Shown: positions 12,147 to 25,600, numbered from the stretch's first letter. The stretch is DNA of 64,000 nt from Siphonodentalium dalli (GCA_032622095.1 CP136066.1:100027319-100091318); one strand, 5' to 3'. Program-made: numbers and translations. Notes: a model not told the origin generated them from the letters alone.

Positions 12147-14325
12147 TGCCATAGTTGTATACTTTAGTATGCCATAGTTGAACTGAGATGGTAAAGGATC
12201 TAAATAAACCTTAAAATAGTTCAATATTGAACTAATTCTCCATTAGTATTTTGAGAAGAAGGACGGGTGCGAATTTTAGCACCCGTGAATTGAAAATTAC
12301 GGGTGCGAGAGCAATCACTCCAGTCTCCTGAGAAGGACTGATACCAGCAGGAACATTGTTTGGAATGGAAAACGACTTTTCAGTGATAACAAATGTAAAT
12401 AGAATTTTAATGGTAACAGCCTGAATTGTACAAAACCAACTGCAACAATTCAACAAACCAAAATTAAAAAGTTGTTTGTTTTGCAGTTTGAGCAGAACAG
12501 TTTCCAATTTAGCGGCATTCAGTTCTGATCCGCCAGTCGACGCCATCATAAATTGATCAAGTCACATCTCGCATGACTAAATCAGAATGTGAATTAATTG
12601 TACTATATAATAGCTTTAAGCTTTGAATGTTATATTGTGTGGTTCAATGAGACAATGACACTTGGTGAATGTTTTTCTTTTCTTTTTGCACATAAAATTG
12701 TTTTCAACTTCACTGTCTTCAGCCTTCAGGATAAATCACATTCTGTCACCAGGAATATATAGTCCGGCACAGTGTTTTACTTTGTATTTTTTACTGATAC
12801 TCCAATGTTTTAATTCGCTCGTATTTTCAGTAGTATTGTATAATATGTCCTAATAATACTATCATCCGGTGAGCCACGATTGTGAATCAGAAGTAGCATC
12901 AATGTCACAGCAAAAACCAATCCAGGGCGGTGTTGGTCCGTTTTTATTCATTTTTTCTTTGCTCTCAGTTGGAAATAATCGTGACATTAAACTAATAACA
13001 ATTCTATCAATCATGTCCAATGAATTGAAACAATATCATCTCGAAATGTGGGGTAATTGTTTTGTTTTTGTTTGTTTAACTTCAAGTAGGCTCTGCACAA
13101 CAAAATCTGTTGCCAGTGTTTATTCACGTGACAATGACGATCTTAGTAGAACGCACTTCCGGTTATATAAGTTAAGGAAGAATGACTTTGACCAATTGTG
13201 AATGGAATTTTTCATGCAATCCAGAGTGAACACGGGACGATTTGATAACGTTACACATTGAATAACAGTTATAATTATTTCCAGATTCTGGCGGATGGGA
13301 TGAGGAATGTTTATTTTAAAATTTTCAAGATATTTCGTGGAAAACCATCACTGTGTCGTGACTCGTGTGTTGTAATTCAGGGGGGGGGGCGGCTAATTAA
13401 AATTATAAGATACAAGTAAACATTGATTTAATCGATCGGCGGGTTCAAATTAAAGTGATTGTTGCCATTTATTGGTCATCAAATGATCAATGAGTTTTAC
13501 GATGAGGGCTAAATTCTAATTCACATAGATTACAAGTAACTTTCATTCCATTCAAAATAGGTCACTTGACATCCACCTTAATTTGGCTTAAAATAATACG
13601 ATGACGAAACTGGCGGTTGATTTGAAAATTTAAATACATGTGCTGCTTGTGCAGTTTCACGTGGTCGAGTGTGAAGAGTGTATTTTATAAATCAATGATA
13701 ATATAACTATATAAGTACTAACAGTAACAACAGCTCAACGAATAGAGCAATGCATGCAGGAGCTTAAATTAGAACATTAAATTAAAAACATCCACATCGA
13801 TGATAAATCGGGCCTAAAGAAAATGTTTAATATTCATAATTTAATTTTTTCACCCGAGCCCAAGGCATAATTTGGCATAAATTTTGCGACTTGACAAAGT
13901 TGAAACTGAGCTGTGTTCGCCCGTAATTTGCATATAAACAATGACGATTAAGACAAGACCCACGCACGGGTTTCTGTGATTCCATGGTTCATATTATTGT
14001 GTAATATTGAATTTTTCACTCAGAAATGTTAAAATAAGCAAAGTTCTCAAAGTCGAAGAAAAAGTCCATGTGCATCAGGGCATGCCCACCACGAATTCGT
14101 GAATGAATCACGTACACATCTGTCTTCTTCCTGAAATAAAACAACGTACCTTTTATCTCCATTAACATTACTATCCCTTTTTAAATTAGATTCCATTCTA
14201 AAAACAATTATTGTTATTAAAATAACACAATCAGAATATAAATAGTGAAGGACAACAAGAATGGCGTCTCATTTATAATAACACGTGCTGGACATGACGC
14301 CAACATTTTGACGTCACTTTACGTT
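12147..14325. other. non-coding DNA, no gene accepted
   Basis: A minus-strand frame at 12,232-12,549 starts MMASTGGSELNAAKLETVLL with a plausible first-exon look and a possible GTTTGT donor. I cannot tie it to a family or to the exons further left, so it is not called. Otherwise nothing is recognised. Confidence 0.35.
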
Positions 14326-15135
14326 GGTGCCCGTCGCCGTTGGCTGACCGTCGGCCACCCAACGTTGGGTCAACGTCGGGTTTCCAACGTTGAGGCGACG
14401 TTGGCAGTCAGTATGTTTGAAACGCGCAAAATCGTACGCATGTCGACGTTGCGCCATCGTTGTACCAACCACAAAAGCGGACGTTGCACCAACGTAATTA
14501 TTCCAACGCAAGTCGACGTTGGGCCATCGTCGTACCAACCACAAAAGCCGACGTTGGGCCAACGTAATTATTCCAACGGAAGTCGACGTCGGGCCATCGT
14601 CATACCAACCACAAAAGCCGACGTTGGGCCAACGTAACTATTCCAACGCAAGTCGACGTCGGGCCATCGTCGTACCAACCACAAAAACCGACGTTGGGGC
14701 CAACGTAATTATTCCAACGGTGCCCGTCACCGTTGGCTGATCGTCGGCCACCCAACGTTGGGTCAACGTCGGGTTTCCAACGTTGAGGCGACGTTGGCAG
14801 TCGGTATGTTTGAAGTCGGTATGTTGAAACGCGCAAAATCGGACGCATGTCGACGTTGGGCCATCGTCGTACCAACCACAAAAGCCGACGTTGGGCCAAC
14901 GTAATTTTTCCAACGCAAGTCGACGTCGGGCCATCGTCGTACCAACCACAAAAGCCGACGTTGGGCCAACGTAATTATTCCAACGCAAGTCGACGTCGGG
15001 CCATCGTCGTACCAACCACAAACGCCGACGTTGGGCCAACGTAACTATTTCAACGCAAGTCGACGTCGGGCCATCGTCGGACCAACCACAAAAACCGACG
15101 TTGGGCCAACGTAATTATTCCAACGTTGGCCCAAC
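14326..15135. repeat. 70-bp minisatellite, two blocks
   Basis: The unit is 70 bp and starts GTCGACGTTGGGCCATCGTC. It contains the palindrome ACGTTGGGCCAACGT. There are about four copies at 14,441-14,720 and four at 14,848-15,125. A separate segment of about 95 bp (GTGCCCGTC...GTATGTTTGA) precedes each block at 14,326-14,420 and 14,719-14,815, so a unit of about 395 bp has itself been duplicated. Because 70 is not a multiple of 3 and the unit lacks stops, it produces long open frames on both strands that are not genes. Confidence 0.85.
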
Positions 15136-15219
15136 GTACGTGTGCTATCTGGGAATAACGCATGAGGTATTTCACTGTTCGTGCAGAAAATTGTGCTATC
15201 TTTGCGCATTTGCACTCAC

Positions 15220-18130
15220 ATGGTAAACTGACGACAGGAACACACATAATCAGTTGTGTGTACATATTGCATACCAACGTTTCATATTGATATACCGGTA
15301 GTGGCACATGCGTCCATATGCTTGCGATATACACGATGGCAAGAGTCTGCTAATTTGGTCATTTCTATTCTTAACAATGTGTTCCAGACTCGTGATGTTT
15401 CAATATTTTGGGAGGTGTGTCCATACGGTTGTGACGTTGATGAACACGTCCTGGCATATGGACTGAAATATCCTTTATTGATGCAGTAGTGCTGTGGAAA
15501 ATGATTGACGTATTTACTCAGTATAACCAAAATAAAACTACAGCTTTAGCATCGTGGCAGTCTAGTAATAACTAGACCAAGGTTTCCTTACAGTCAACTC
15601 TCCACGTAAGTTGAAAGTAATGAAAGTTAGGTCTAGTTTTAATAAGACTGGCATCGTGGTATAGCAGTAATTGATAGCAGTGTTCTCAGCTCTACTTGGT
15701 ATGATTGTGATTTGATATTGACGGTTTGTGGTGTCAGTTACATGTATATTTAAGCAGGTGCCTGTAGCTACAAACAATTGCATTAAAATCCGAAAAAAAA
15801 TCAGTTTCAAACTGGCAATTTCACGATTCCATTGCACATGCAGGAACAGACACATTGCAAAGATGTTAAGATGCGGCGTGGACTTTCGGAATATTTATGA
15901 AATTCTGTACGATCGTGGAAGTGTATTTGACAGGTCAAGCTATCATTACGTCATTGCACTTGTCAGATAAACTGACGACACGAGCACACACATGCGGTTT
16001 TGTTTATTTCATACCAAGCGAGTGATATTGATATGGTGGCAAGTGCTTTCATATGCTTGCGACATACAATATGGAAATAGTCTGTCTAGCCATTAGTGGT
16101 AGGAAGTTCAATGGTGGCTATTACTTAATTTCACAATGCGTTCCATAGTTGGGTATGTCGATATTCCAGAAGGGACGCCCATATGGTTGCGACATTGATC
16201 AACTCATACTAGAATCTAGACTGAAAATCCTTTATTGGTGTACCAGCGCAGTGTGAAAATGGGTGATGTGAGAGCGCATTAAAATATATAATACGGCCTT
16301 AGACTTGTGACATAACCAGTAATTTGTGTACATTGTTCTCAACGCTACCTGCTATTAGAGTTTTGATGCTGATAGTGCATGGTGTCTATTAAATTTTACA
16401 ATTTCATGACTTGAGTTTCCGGAAATATTACGAAAAACCCTGTGCCAACGCATTCTCTTACATATACGAGGCTTCCTATATAAGAGAAGGCACCGGAACA
16501 TGGTCTTTAATACCACAACAGTGCAGCTCCCAGCATTAAAAGGATAAACAAATATTGCAGGAAAAATACAATCAGTCACTAAAATACTTAAAATTTCCAG
16601 GTTGTGTGATTAAATCTATGAGTTTAAATCGTTATATGTATTTGACACTTTCATGGAAGAAACCGTGTTGAGCAACATCGATAATGCAGGGATGTAGAGA
16701 CACTTGTGGGGAAGGGTCAGTTAGAATATGCCGTTCCAATGTGTGATTAACAGCCGCATATGTGTGTTATTTCCCCCTGGTATATGACATACTTGCATAC
16801 GTCGCGTAAGGATAACAGTTTGTATTTGACTGATCGTGCGATCATTACGCCACTGCACTCGTCCGATATACGACAACAGTAACTCGCGCATGCGATTTTG
16901 TGTATATATTCCGTACCAAGCGTGCGATATTGATGTCGTGTCAAGTGCGTCCATATGCGTGCGACATACAGTATATGGCAATAGTTTGACAATCCGTTAG
17001 TGGTATAACTGTGGTTAATTCTTAATTTCACATTGCATGCGTTCTAGAGTTGGGACACGTCGATAATCCGGAAGGGGCGCTCACATGGTTGCGACATCGA
17101 TTAATGGATCCTGGCATATGGACTGAACATTGCTTTATTGACGTAGTAGCGCAGTGTACACAAAATAAAGCCTTAATTTTTTTACACAACCAGTAATTGG
17201 TACAGTATTCTCGACTACGTGTATGACTGAATGTTGGTGCTGATGGTGTTTGGTGTCCGTATTATTTTGAAGCAGATATGACAATTATCACAAGAAAAAT
17301 ACAAATGAAGTTACTAAAATGCCGGTTTTATGGTTAAATCTATGCGGTGTTTTTTTACCTGAAATTGAGCACTTTCACTCAAGAAACAGTGTTAGGCAAC
17401 ATCTATCTTGAAGGGATATAGAGACATCGGTGGGGAAGAGTCAGTTAGAATATATCGAACGAGCGTGTGGTAAACAGACCCAGTTGCATAATGATAATCA
17501 TGCATGCATGCGTCTTTTAATGAGAACAATAGGAGGCCTAATGTGTTTTGGCAGATTGTGCCATCCTACGACATTGAACTCGTCCGATATACTGACAACA
17601 GTAACACACACGCTTAGTTTTGTGTATATATTCCATACCAAGCATGCGACATTGTGCCATAAGTGCATCCACATGCTTGCGACATACACTAGTTATGGCA
17701 ATAGTCTGTCCAGCCGGTAGTGGGACATTGTATTTAATCGTGGATACTTCTTAATTTTACATTGCGGTCCGAAGTTGATCAACATATCCTGGTATATATT
17801 GACTGAAAATTGCTTTATTGACGTAGTAGCAGTGTACACATTATTGATGTAGGAACGCTTTACACACAAACAAATAACGATTATATAACGGTGTGACATA
17901 ACCTGTATTTGGGTACAATATTTTGGACTCTGGTATGACTGAATTTTGGGAATTAGGTACATGCCTGCGTCGCGTAAGGATGACACTTAGGGTTGCAATC
18001 GTTCGATATACTGATACCAGTAACATACGCGTGCAATCGTGCCGGTTAGTTCTTAATGTCACACCTGTGTTCTTTAGTTGGGATATGGGACGAGCACCCA
18101 TATGCTTGCGACATGACTGTGACAGGACTT
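15220..18130 (+). repeat. degenerate tandem repeat, period about 0.7-0.9 kb
   Basis: Five diverged copies start near 15,220, 15,965, 16,865, 17,585 and 18,000. Recognisable blocks recur in the same order: a GATATACTGACGACA-like start, CATACCAAGCGTGCGATATTG, CCATATGCTTGCGACATAC, ATGGCAATAGTCTG, and (in most copies) a GACTGAAAATTGCTTTATTG-like block. The last copy is shortened. The copies differ enough that this is an old array. No conserved protein frame runs through them. Confidence 0.7.
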
Positions 18131-18986
18131 GTTTCTTCGGATTGTGAACTGTACTATACTGTATGACGTCACCATGTGCTCACACAATTCCCTCCAACTT
18201 ATGCAAATAAGCATTTCTATCTCAGATTTGAATAGACGTTGGATATTTTCGGACTACATGACTTAGCTGTGTAGCAACACACCATGAGCTATACAGCACC
18301 CCCTGTAATCGCTCCACATGTAGTGCAGAATTTCAACACACAACTTGGAGCATTTTGTAATGTAATTTTATTATATTTCCACGCCGTCAAGCAGACCAGA
18401 TCTTCGGTGTTACCAGTAATCGAGTAAAAAATGTTGTGAAAATGTGAACAGTGTCGCACAAAAGAACACCTCTTCGAAAGTTCTATTTGAGCACACGAAG
18501 AAATGTCATTATTTCCCTTTATCTTTGTGACATCAATTTCGTCGACTAATTTCGATACCGGTATAATTCAAAAGCGGTAATTATTATAAATGTATTTCGT
18601 ATTGCAAACTGCCAGATTTAATCTACGTGGGCTTTATTACGTTTACGTATGGTCATATTAAATATGATGATTAATATTAATGACATGGATCTATTAAAAC
18701 GCTCTTTAATAATACGCTCGCGTCGATTCTATTTTAAGCGACATGACCCAGTTTTCATCCAACTATCTAAAACTGGGTTATAAAATGAAATATAAAGTAT
18801 GATCGAACATTTATTTCTAAATTATTGGCTATTAAACATACAGAGCTAGTAATTATGTGTGTAAAAACAATGAGTTTGAACCCAGCCTCGATAACAAAAC
18901 GTAAACAATTCATGCCGTCTGCCTCGTGGTTGCGAACTGTCAAAATAAAGCGCACGCCGATTTCAAGTTTTTACGAATTTGTAAAC
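18131..18986. other. non-coding DNA upstream of the Crypton remnant
   Basis: No gene, RNA or strong repeat is recognised. It may contain the 5' flank of the recombinase remnant that follows. Confidence 0.35.
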
Positions 18987-19880
18987 ATGGCAGAATCAAC
19001 GGGATATACAGATCCGATTTTCAAAATCAGACTCCTCGATGAAATGTCTGAAGAAGAATTAGAAAGAATGTTCCTAGCTCCGTATCCCGAGTCGGAGGAT
19101 AATAGTGATCAGATTGCAGAAAATTCCAACAACAACAATCAAAATGTCACACCTGTTCTACTTGAAACTGTTGATCTACCGGTAACAAGTAATAACATTA
19201 TTGAAATTGAACCAGTTTTGAATGTAACTGAGCCTTCTAGATAGCCTAGCAGACCTGCTGTGCCACTGCCAGATATGAACATTTCTGAACAATTTGATAA
19301 TCCCACACTCCAAAGATTTAGTGATGTCACCGATCAAAATCTGAATGACTTCATTGAGCAGGAAAACAGAAATACACTAAAAAAAATAAAAATGATTTGA
19401 ACATCCTTGAACAGTACTTGACAAGAACCGGTGAATATAGAAAAAATCCCATCGTCGGAATTGGATATGGTCCTGGGTAAATTCCTCCTGAGTGTTCGCA
19501 AGAGGAACGGGGATGAATTTGAACCATCATCTCTTCGCTCTATCATCTCAAGTGTGGATCGGTACATACAAAGACACAAATACGGAACAACGATAATGAA
19601 TTCGAAAGATGACTGCTTTGATATTACCAGACGGGCACTTTTAGCAAAGCAGAAGCAGCTTAAGAAATCCGGCCGTGGCAATAGGCCACATAAGGCAGAT
19701 CGACTGACCGATTCGGAAATAAATCAATTATTTCAAAGTGAGCAGTTGGGAATTTCAAGCCCCGATGCAGTACTAAACACCCTGTTGTTCAATAACACTT
19801 TACATCTCGGACTTCGTGGGAAAACAGAACACAGAAATTTGGCACGGGGTGACGCTAAAGCTCGGTCCCCCATTTGCTAA
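18987..19880 (+). pseudogene. Crypton-type tyrosine recombinase remnant
   Basis: The first open part starts at ATG 18,987 (MAESTGYTDPIFKI) and is acidic and Asn-rich, like the N-terminus of the second copy at 47,123. It stops at 19,242-19,244. A later part (19,431-19,880) carries LGKFLLSVRKRNGDEFEPSS, then GRGNRPHKADRLTDSEI, then LGLRGKTEHRNLARGD. This is the order seen in the DUF3504/Crypton recombinase family up to its first catalytic Arg (LGLRG). At least one frameshift lies in the A-run near 19,380-19,400. The catalytic half (HxxR, H, Tyr) is missing, because the sequence diverges directly after the GD, so the gene is truncated and dead. Confidence 0.75.
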
Positions 19881-22800
19881 ATCATGCTCGCGATAAACCT
19901 AGTATCTCGTCAAACTATACAGATATTATATATACATGATCACATATGATAAAAATAATCATTCTGATATTTAAATAGTATGGACATTGTTGAAATGAAC
20001 TCGAAGGAATTAAAACCACACCACGTCATCTTAAGCTCAAAAGTCCGTCTGTTCAACATTTATTTATGCAGCTAATCAAAATATTTTCATAGCTTATGAG
20101 ATAAATTTCCCAATTTATGTTCCCTGTAGCTTCCTGTAAATTTATTATTTTACAAAAAAATTGACATTTTTGCAATGCATAAATTCGATTAAATAGAAAT
20201 TTATTGGCAAATGTGTCGAAAAGAAAACTCTAATTGAGGTGGAGCACTCCATATATGGGAGGTGATCAAGATCTGATGTTTTACCCGCCAACAGTATATG
20301 TATAATAGACATGTCTGATAACCTCATACAATTTGTGACAAACGCAGTTAATTTAAGTCAGCAATTGTATGACACATTTTACAAATTCTCAACTCAACTG
20401 GTATCACAGATTGTGAGTTTTTTTTCAATAACACGACTTGACACTATATATACCAGCAGAAAATAACTGCTTATACACTACTTATAATTTGTACAAACGC
20501 GGTGGCAGGATTCGTCATCTCGGTTTAAACCTCTACATTGGCGGTCCAGCCAACCGGGGACGTTTTTGTCATTCATTGAAAACTCTCTATTCAGTGATAT
20601 GACTGAGCATGCAGTCAAACTAACTGCTTACCAATCGGACCAACAGAGGCCGATATAATGATTATGGACACGCCATAAATTATCGCGAAAGCGGTAACGC
20701 TCATTGGATTTATTCATTGAGAAACAAGTATCGCTGGTGGACCACTTATCCGATCTCATTCTGGGTTTAAATCAATATGACAAAGGGCAAGTCTCTCAAC
20801 GCGGCGCTTTACATCACTTTCTGGTAGATTTTCTGCAAATTGCTTTACCCGAAAAGACCAAATTTTATGTATTTACATGTATAACTATATAAAAGAGTTT
20901 AGGATCTGTCGATCTATTCGCAATGTTTCTCCCAGACTCCCGGACCGATTTCAACCAAATTAGGTGTGACTCGGTGTAACCAGGCGGTTGGTATAACGGC
21001 TTTAGGTTTTCAAAATTTTGATTTAAACAAGAAAAATTTCGTTCAAAAAAAATTGAAAAAATTGTGTTGATAAATTGAGTAAGGAGTTGAATCTAAGAAT
21101 AAACAAAATTTTAAATTGAAATTATTTTTTAATATAAATTTAATTATTTAAAAAAAAAATTGAACTGTTCAAAATGTGCTCAAAGGTGTCGTCGCATGCT
21201 CGCAGCGCACCGCAGGGCTCTCTGACGCTGAATAAAGGCAATTTGCTTACGAGTTCACACCAGAAGTGGCATCTGAACTGTTGGAAGTGGGCAACCAGAG
21301 GGACAGGTTTTAATAAAGAAACATTACATGCATTGCTTTTTTTTTGCTCAATATTGTGCAATGTTCTAAATTTCTCGTGCAGAAAATAAAAAAGTTCCCA
21401 GGTTTTAAACTGGTAGAAAATTATGGGCGTAGCCAGAGTAGAGCTTTGTGGTATGATCTACATCCAAATAAGTTATGTTAGGATTGCAAACTGTGTATAG
21501 CATATCTGGTCATGGAGCAACATCGTTAGGTGAAAATTAAAACATTGAACCCTTCAAATGAATTCGTATAAAACTCCAGTATTTATGATTGCCACAAGCC
21601 AAATGAAAAAAGCCACACAATATTTGTAAAAATAATATCAGAACGCTCGCATTTGAATGAATCAACTGTGACTTGATAACATCAATCGCCACTCCCTCAC
21701 TGGAGATTATTTACAGCTCCACCCTTTCATCTGATTCTTTGACAATTCTAAACCGCGATCTAGAAAGGCGGATTCGTCATCTCAGGTTTAGCCTCGACAA
21801 AACTGGTTTAGCTTGACCGCCGAATTATAGGTCTAGTTGCCGGTTTAAGCTTATAAAACGAAAAAATATAAATCGAAATTGACAAAAACTTATAGGTGTG
21901 GGTGCTTCTCGCTTATAAATTTCCAATCAAAATGTGCTCGCTGTCGTAATTATTGATTTTCGCGCAATCATTAAATGCGGCGGTCCGCATCAGGAAAGTA
22001 TGATTAATTATCTCGACGATACTGAGACACTACTGTTAAACCGCTGGTCTGGCTGGACCAGGTATAAGGGTCTATTCATATTGCACATGCGCGTGCGATT
22101 AATCGCCTCGTTTTTAAGGTGCCTGTTAACACAACGCAGATATATTCGTGACCAATTATTACCTTCCTCAAAAATCCACGTCCTATTCTTGACCAATCAT
22201 CTTCTGCAATCAACCTCGTCATCGAGATAGCCGTTACAGCGAATTACATGGCTCACTCGGTCAGCAAATACTAGCCAGACTGATCTCTGGCTACCACACA
22301 ATGGAAAACTGATTTTCGCTTTTCAATTATTTTGTTTTGGTGCCTGGCTCTTGTCTTTGTTTAAGAAGATGTCTGTATTTATCCATCTGGAATATGGACA
22401 AGAATATTTTAGATAAAACCGTTACATATATCTATCAATAATTAGTAACTTTGCAACTGAGGGAAGAAAAATTGTCTACACTTACTGGTATAACATGAGA
22501 ACCACTGCCACCAACAGTCTTCATACCACTGCAGAATGCCCTCCATTGGCTCAATGTTTGAAGTCAGTATAATACACATGTATTCCAACTTTGGTTCATA
22601 TCAAATAATCCAAACTGGCGGAAACCAAAACTGTTAATGGGCGGACGGAGACAGACGAACGGACTGATTACATAATACCTTTTTTGTATAAGGGCGCATA
22701 AAAAACCTTACCCACCTCCTACCCCTCTCTACTATACACATAAAGCCCATCAGATAAACCGACTCTATCCATCTACTAGACAGATAAACTTAATAATATG

Positions 22801-23311
22801 CGAGGTAGAAAGGTCATAAGATCTTGGACCAGTTGACCTCCAGCAGTTCGTGAGTGACGTCACTGGGTCGTAACAACGATATGGTTCATCATTAGAACAG
22901 ACCATGCTGGTTTCCGTTGTTAGCGAGAACGTCCTTAGAAATGTCAACAACCCCAACGTATTTTCGTGCAATCGGTGGCATCACCTTTCTAAAGGATCAA
23001 ACCATGCACCACAAAACGCACTTAATATAATTTTTCAATGTTCAGTTGGTGAAGTCTATAACTTGGCAGTTTGTTACTATAAAGTATACGATATTCATTC
23101 CATGAGCTGGTGCATTTGCACTGCCGATCTTGGTGATAGTGGCAGTAGTGCTACTGCTAAAGTTCAGAATTTCAATTTATTAATAAGCTTCAAGCACAAA
23201 CATCCAAATTTACAAGACTGCTGTACTCGTACATTTCATATATACACCATGCTATGATATTTTTCCGGCATAATTTAGAAATTATAAAGCGGACAATTTC
23301 GCAGTGCATAT
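19881..23311. other. non-coding, repeat-bearing DNA
   Basis: No gene is recognised. Two related stretches beginning GATTCGTCATCTC and followed by GGTTTA-rich sequence (about 20,510 and 21,772) belong to the same kind of repeat as 25,189-25,600. At about 22,265-22,480 is a copy of a dispersed repeat (AGACTGATCTCTGGCTACCA) that also occurs at about 56,290 and 56,725. A frame at 22,904-23,257 is open for 117 codons but unrecognised. Confidence 0.4.
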
Positions 23312-23628
23312 CAGCTCATAAGGTGATTATGGACTGACATTCGCTCTATCATGGTTAGCTATGTGAACGAAGACCGCCAATTTCGGCCAAAAAAAAGAAG
23401 GTTAAAATGAAGATTTTTCAAAATCAGTCTAGGAGATAGTCTAGGAGATAATTCAACTTCTGATGAGACAATTCCTGCCAAAAGACAGACGAATTATACT
23501 CTGACCATTTCTGTATCTTGTAACCAAGCACTCGTGTGCTGTTTTATCAATGGCCATGGCGCAGCAGAAGGTTGTAGTACAGTACCCCCTCAAAATGGTG
23601 AAAATGGCCAGAAATCGTGTATTGCTAC
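23312..23628 (+). repeat. dispersed repeat, copy at 23.3 kb
   Basis: This 317-bp stretch is closely repeated at 50,280-50,577 in the same orientation, with small indels. Shared landmarks are CATAAGGTGATTAT, GGTTAGCTATG and CCCCTCAAAATGGTGAAAAT. It has partial open frames (for example around TIPAKRQTNYTLTISVSCNQ) that are seen in both copies, so it may be a fragment of a once-coding transposon. The family is unknown. Confidence 0.7.
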
Positions 23629-23684
23629 CTTAAAGAAGCATGTCAAATTACCAATTCATCGTTCCTATTTTCGTGTCAACACTG

Positions 23685-24064
23685 GATGAATTGCATATTC
23701 TTTACAAAACACCCTTTCCCTTTCTCAGACATCACATTCATCGCCAAAAATCAAATTTGAAGCGAAAACATGTGTAAACAGGTGTATGTTACTAAATATA
23801 GTGAACTATTCCACCTGCAAAAACCTGTTATGAGTTTGAACGTTGAAGATTGTGTGCCAGCACATCGCAAGTATGATGAATTGTATATTCTTTACAAAAC
23901 ACCCTTTCCCTTTCTCAGACATCACATTCATCGCCAAAAATCAAATTTGAAGCGAAAACATGTGTAAACAGGTGTATGTTACTAAATATAGTGAACTATT
24001 CCACCTGCAAAAACCTGTTATGAGTTTGAACGTTGAAGATTGTGTGCCAGCACATCGCAAGTAT
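23685..24064 (+). repeat. 190-bp direct tandem duplication
   Basis: Positions 23,685-23,874 and 23,875-24,064 are head-to-tail copies that differ at a single visible site early in the unit (GATGAATTGC versus GATGAATTGT). The near identity points to a very recent duplication, or to an assembly duplication. It produces two identical open-frame pieces that are not evidence for a gene. Confidence 0.85.
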
Positions 24065-24377
24065 CGGGGGACACTAGCCATTGTTACTATCAAAATACTA
24101 GTATATGCAAGATGTTATTGATGACCTGAATTATGTGATTTAAATTTATGATAAACAATCACAGGAGAGTGAATTGGGGAGGGAGTTGCAGCCATTATAT
24201 TTGTTATAGGCATACAAGGGAAAAGCCAACAAAAGGGGAGGCTGGGTCTGCTTAGCATCACTGTTTGTCTTTTTTTAATCGAGAGACTTCATAAAATTAA
24301 CATCGATAGGATCAAGCATACACAAATTAATGTTTTCGATGATGCAAAAGCATGTATGTGTTTTTTTCTTGTTACAG

Positions 24378-24763
24378 GTAATATGTCACAGATATTTAAC
24401 TCTGTCCCGAGCGAGTGAAAGCTGGCCTAATTACAGCAGTCAATTACGCGTAACAGCCGAAGAAGTTCATCTGGTTGCCATTTGTGGACCGCTCAGATGC
24501 GAGATGGATATGGGAAGTTTAGTATGGGATGGCAAAGTACAGTCTGTTGCAGCACATCGACTCGCCTACTTTGTTCATCACCGAGTGACATTGACATCAG
24601 AGCATGCGTCTCATATATACCACAACAAGGACTGTGTCAACCCAACTCATATATCGCTGAAGCCGGACAAAATAAATAAAGACTGCAGAGACTGCCTGTG
24701 TACAACAAGGGAATTGATGGTCATAGAGGGTATCGTTCGTGCATGTTATGGTTATATCGGCAG
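24378..24763 (+). CDS. exon, His-Me finger endonuclease zinc-binding region
   Basis: The exon is bounded by a pyrimidine-rich acceptor (tttcttgttacag) and a GTAAGA donor, with one frame open throughout. The C-terminal half reads AAHRLAYFVHHRV, then HASHIYHNKDCVNPTHISLK, then NKDCRDC. The pattern 'vSHlCHNk.CvNP.HlsLE....N..R..C' is characteristic of the zinc-binding loop region of homing-type His-Me finger endonucleases (for example I-PpoI), which is also found in multi-copy genes of marine invertebrates. In this copy the CHN position reads YHN and the trailing Arg-Lys-x-Cys reads CRDC, so zinc ligands may be changed. No neighbouring exons were identified with confidence; it may be a transposon or orphan exon. 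Confidence 0.6.
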
Positions 24764-25188
24764 GTAAGATACATATATAATTCTGTGATAAACATAAATG
24801 ACAACAAAAAAGCAGCGATTTTGTCGAGTTTTTAATCTTTGATACGGTGAGTGAGCATTCAATCCATTGTAAAAATAGTAATTTTTTTCCCCAAATTGAA
24901 ATATTTATGTTTTTATTTCAGGATTACATTTCCTTTTTCGACTTTATTCTTTTTGCTGTTTATAGTGATTCTGCGACTGGCGTCGTGAATGATAAAGAGC
25001 TAATTTGTCTCTTTTTCTCAATTGCACCGTCATTGGATCTTTGTCATGGCAAGTGACGCCAACAGATTTCGCCAATAAAATTAGCGATTTTCCTGCGCCG
25101 TGGGTTGTCGAATGTACCACAGAATGGCAAAGTCCTTGAAAATTTCCGCTCCAGAGTGTGCTCATTGGGGCATACGTAAACACACTGG
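24764..25188. other. non-coding, possible intron and further exon
   Basis: This follows the GTAAGA donor of the endonuclease-like exon. An acceptor-like tttatttcag at about 24,913-24,922 precedes an open stretch of about 135 nt, but its translation shows no zinc-binding or other known motif. I do not call it. Confidence 0.3.
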
Positions 25189-25600
25189 TCCGAATCGGCA
25201 TCTCTGGTTTAGACTAGGTTTTATTCTAGACCAGGTTTAACTCCAGTTTAAACTAGGTTTAAGTAGGGTTTAAACTTGGTTTTACAGTAGTTAAACCAGG
25301 TTTATGGGAGTAAAACTGGGTTTTAGCGTACTTAAACCAAGTTTTGTGATAAACTCAGTTTAAGTTGAAACTAAGTTTTATTAACGTGATAAAGTTATGG
25401 TAATATTACTAATTGTTTGTGGTGAATTGGCTATATAATCATCAGTATAAGCTTAGGTATATATGATTTATACGTACCATACGTCTCGCCCCGAACATAC
25501 ACCTTTAAATATACTTTGAAAAAAATTCAAAGTTAAACCACCCTACCCCAGGTTTGACTAAAACCTAGTTTTTTGGGTTTAATTATTCGGCCGATATTTT
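25189..25600. repeat. AAACTAGGTTTA-rich repeat (MITE-like)
   Basis: It starts TGGTCCGAATCGGCATCTC and then holds many diverged copies of AAACTAGGTTTA/TTAAACC in both orientations. The first ~45 bp recur in reverse complement at about 45,365-45,413, so the same family flanks both sides of the Polinton-bearing region. Related GATTCGTCATCTC stretches occur at 20.5 and 21.8 kb. It lacks coding potential. Confidence 0.55.

Noticed and set aside
12232-12549. First exon of a gene starting MMASTGGSELNAAKL
   Set aside because: Good-looking start but no recognised family, weak donor and no linked exon.
14245-15334. Long open frames on both strands (up to 133 codons)
   Set aside because: They arise from the stop-free 70-bp minisatellite and overlap each other in all frames.
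22904-23257. 117-codon frame
   Set aside because: No motif, no splice support, no repeat copies.
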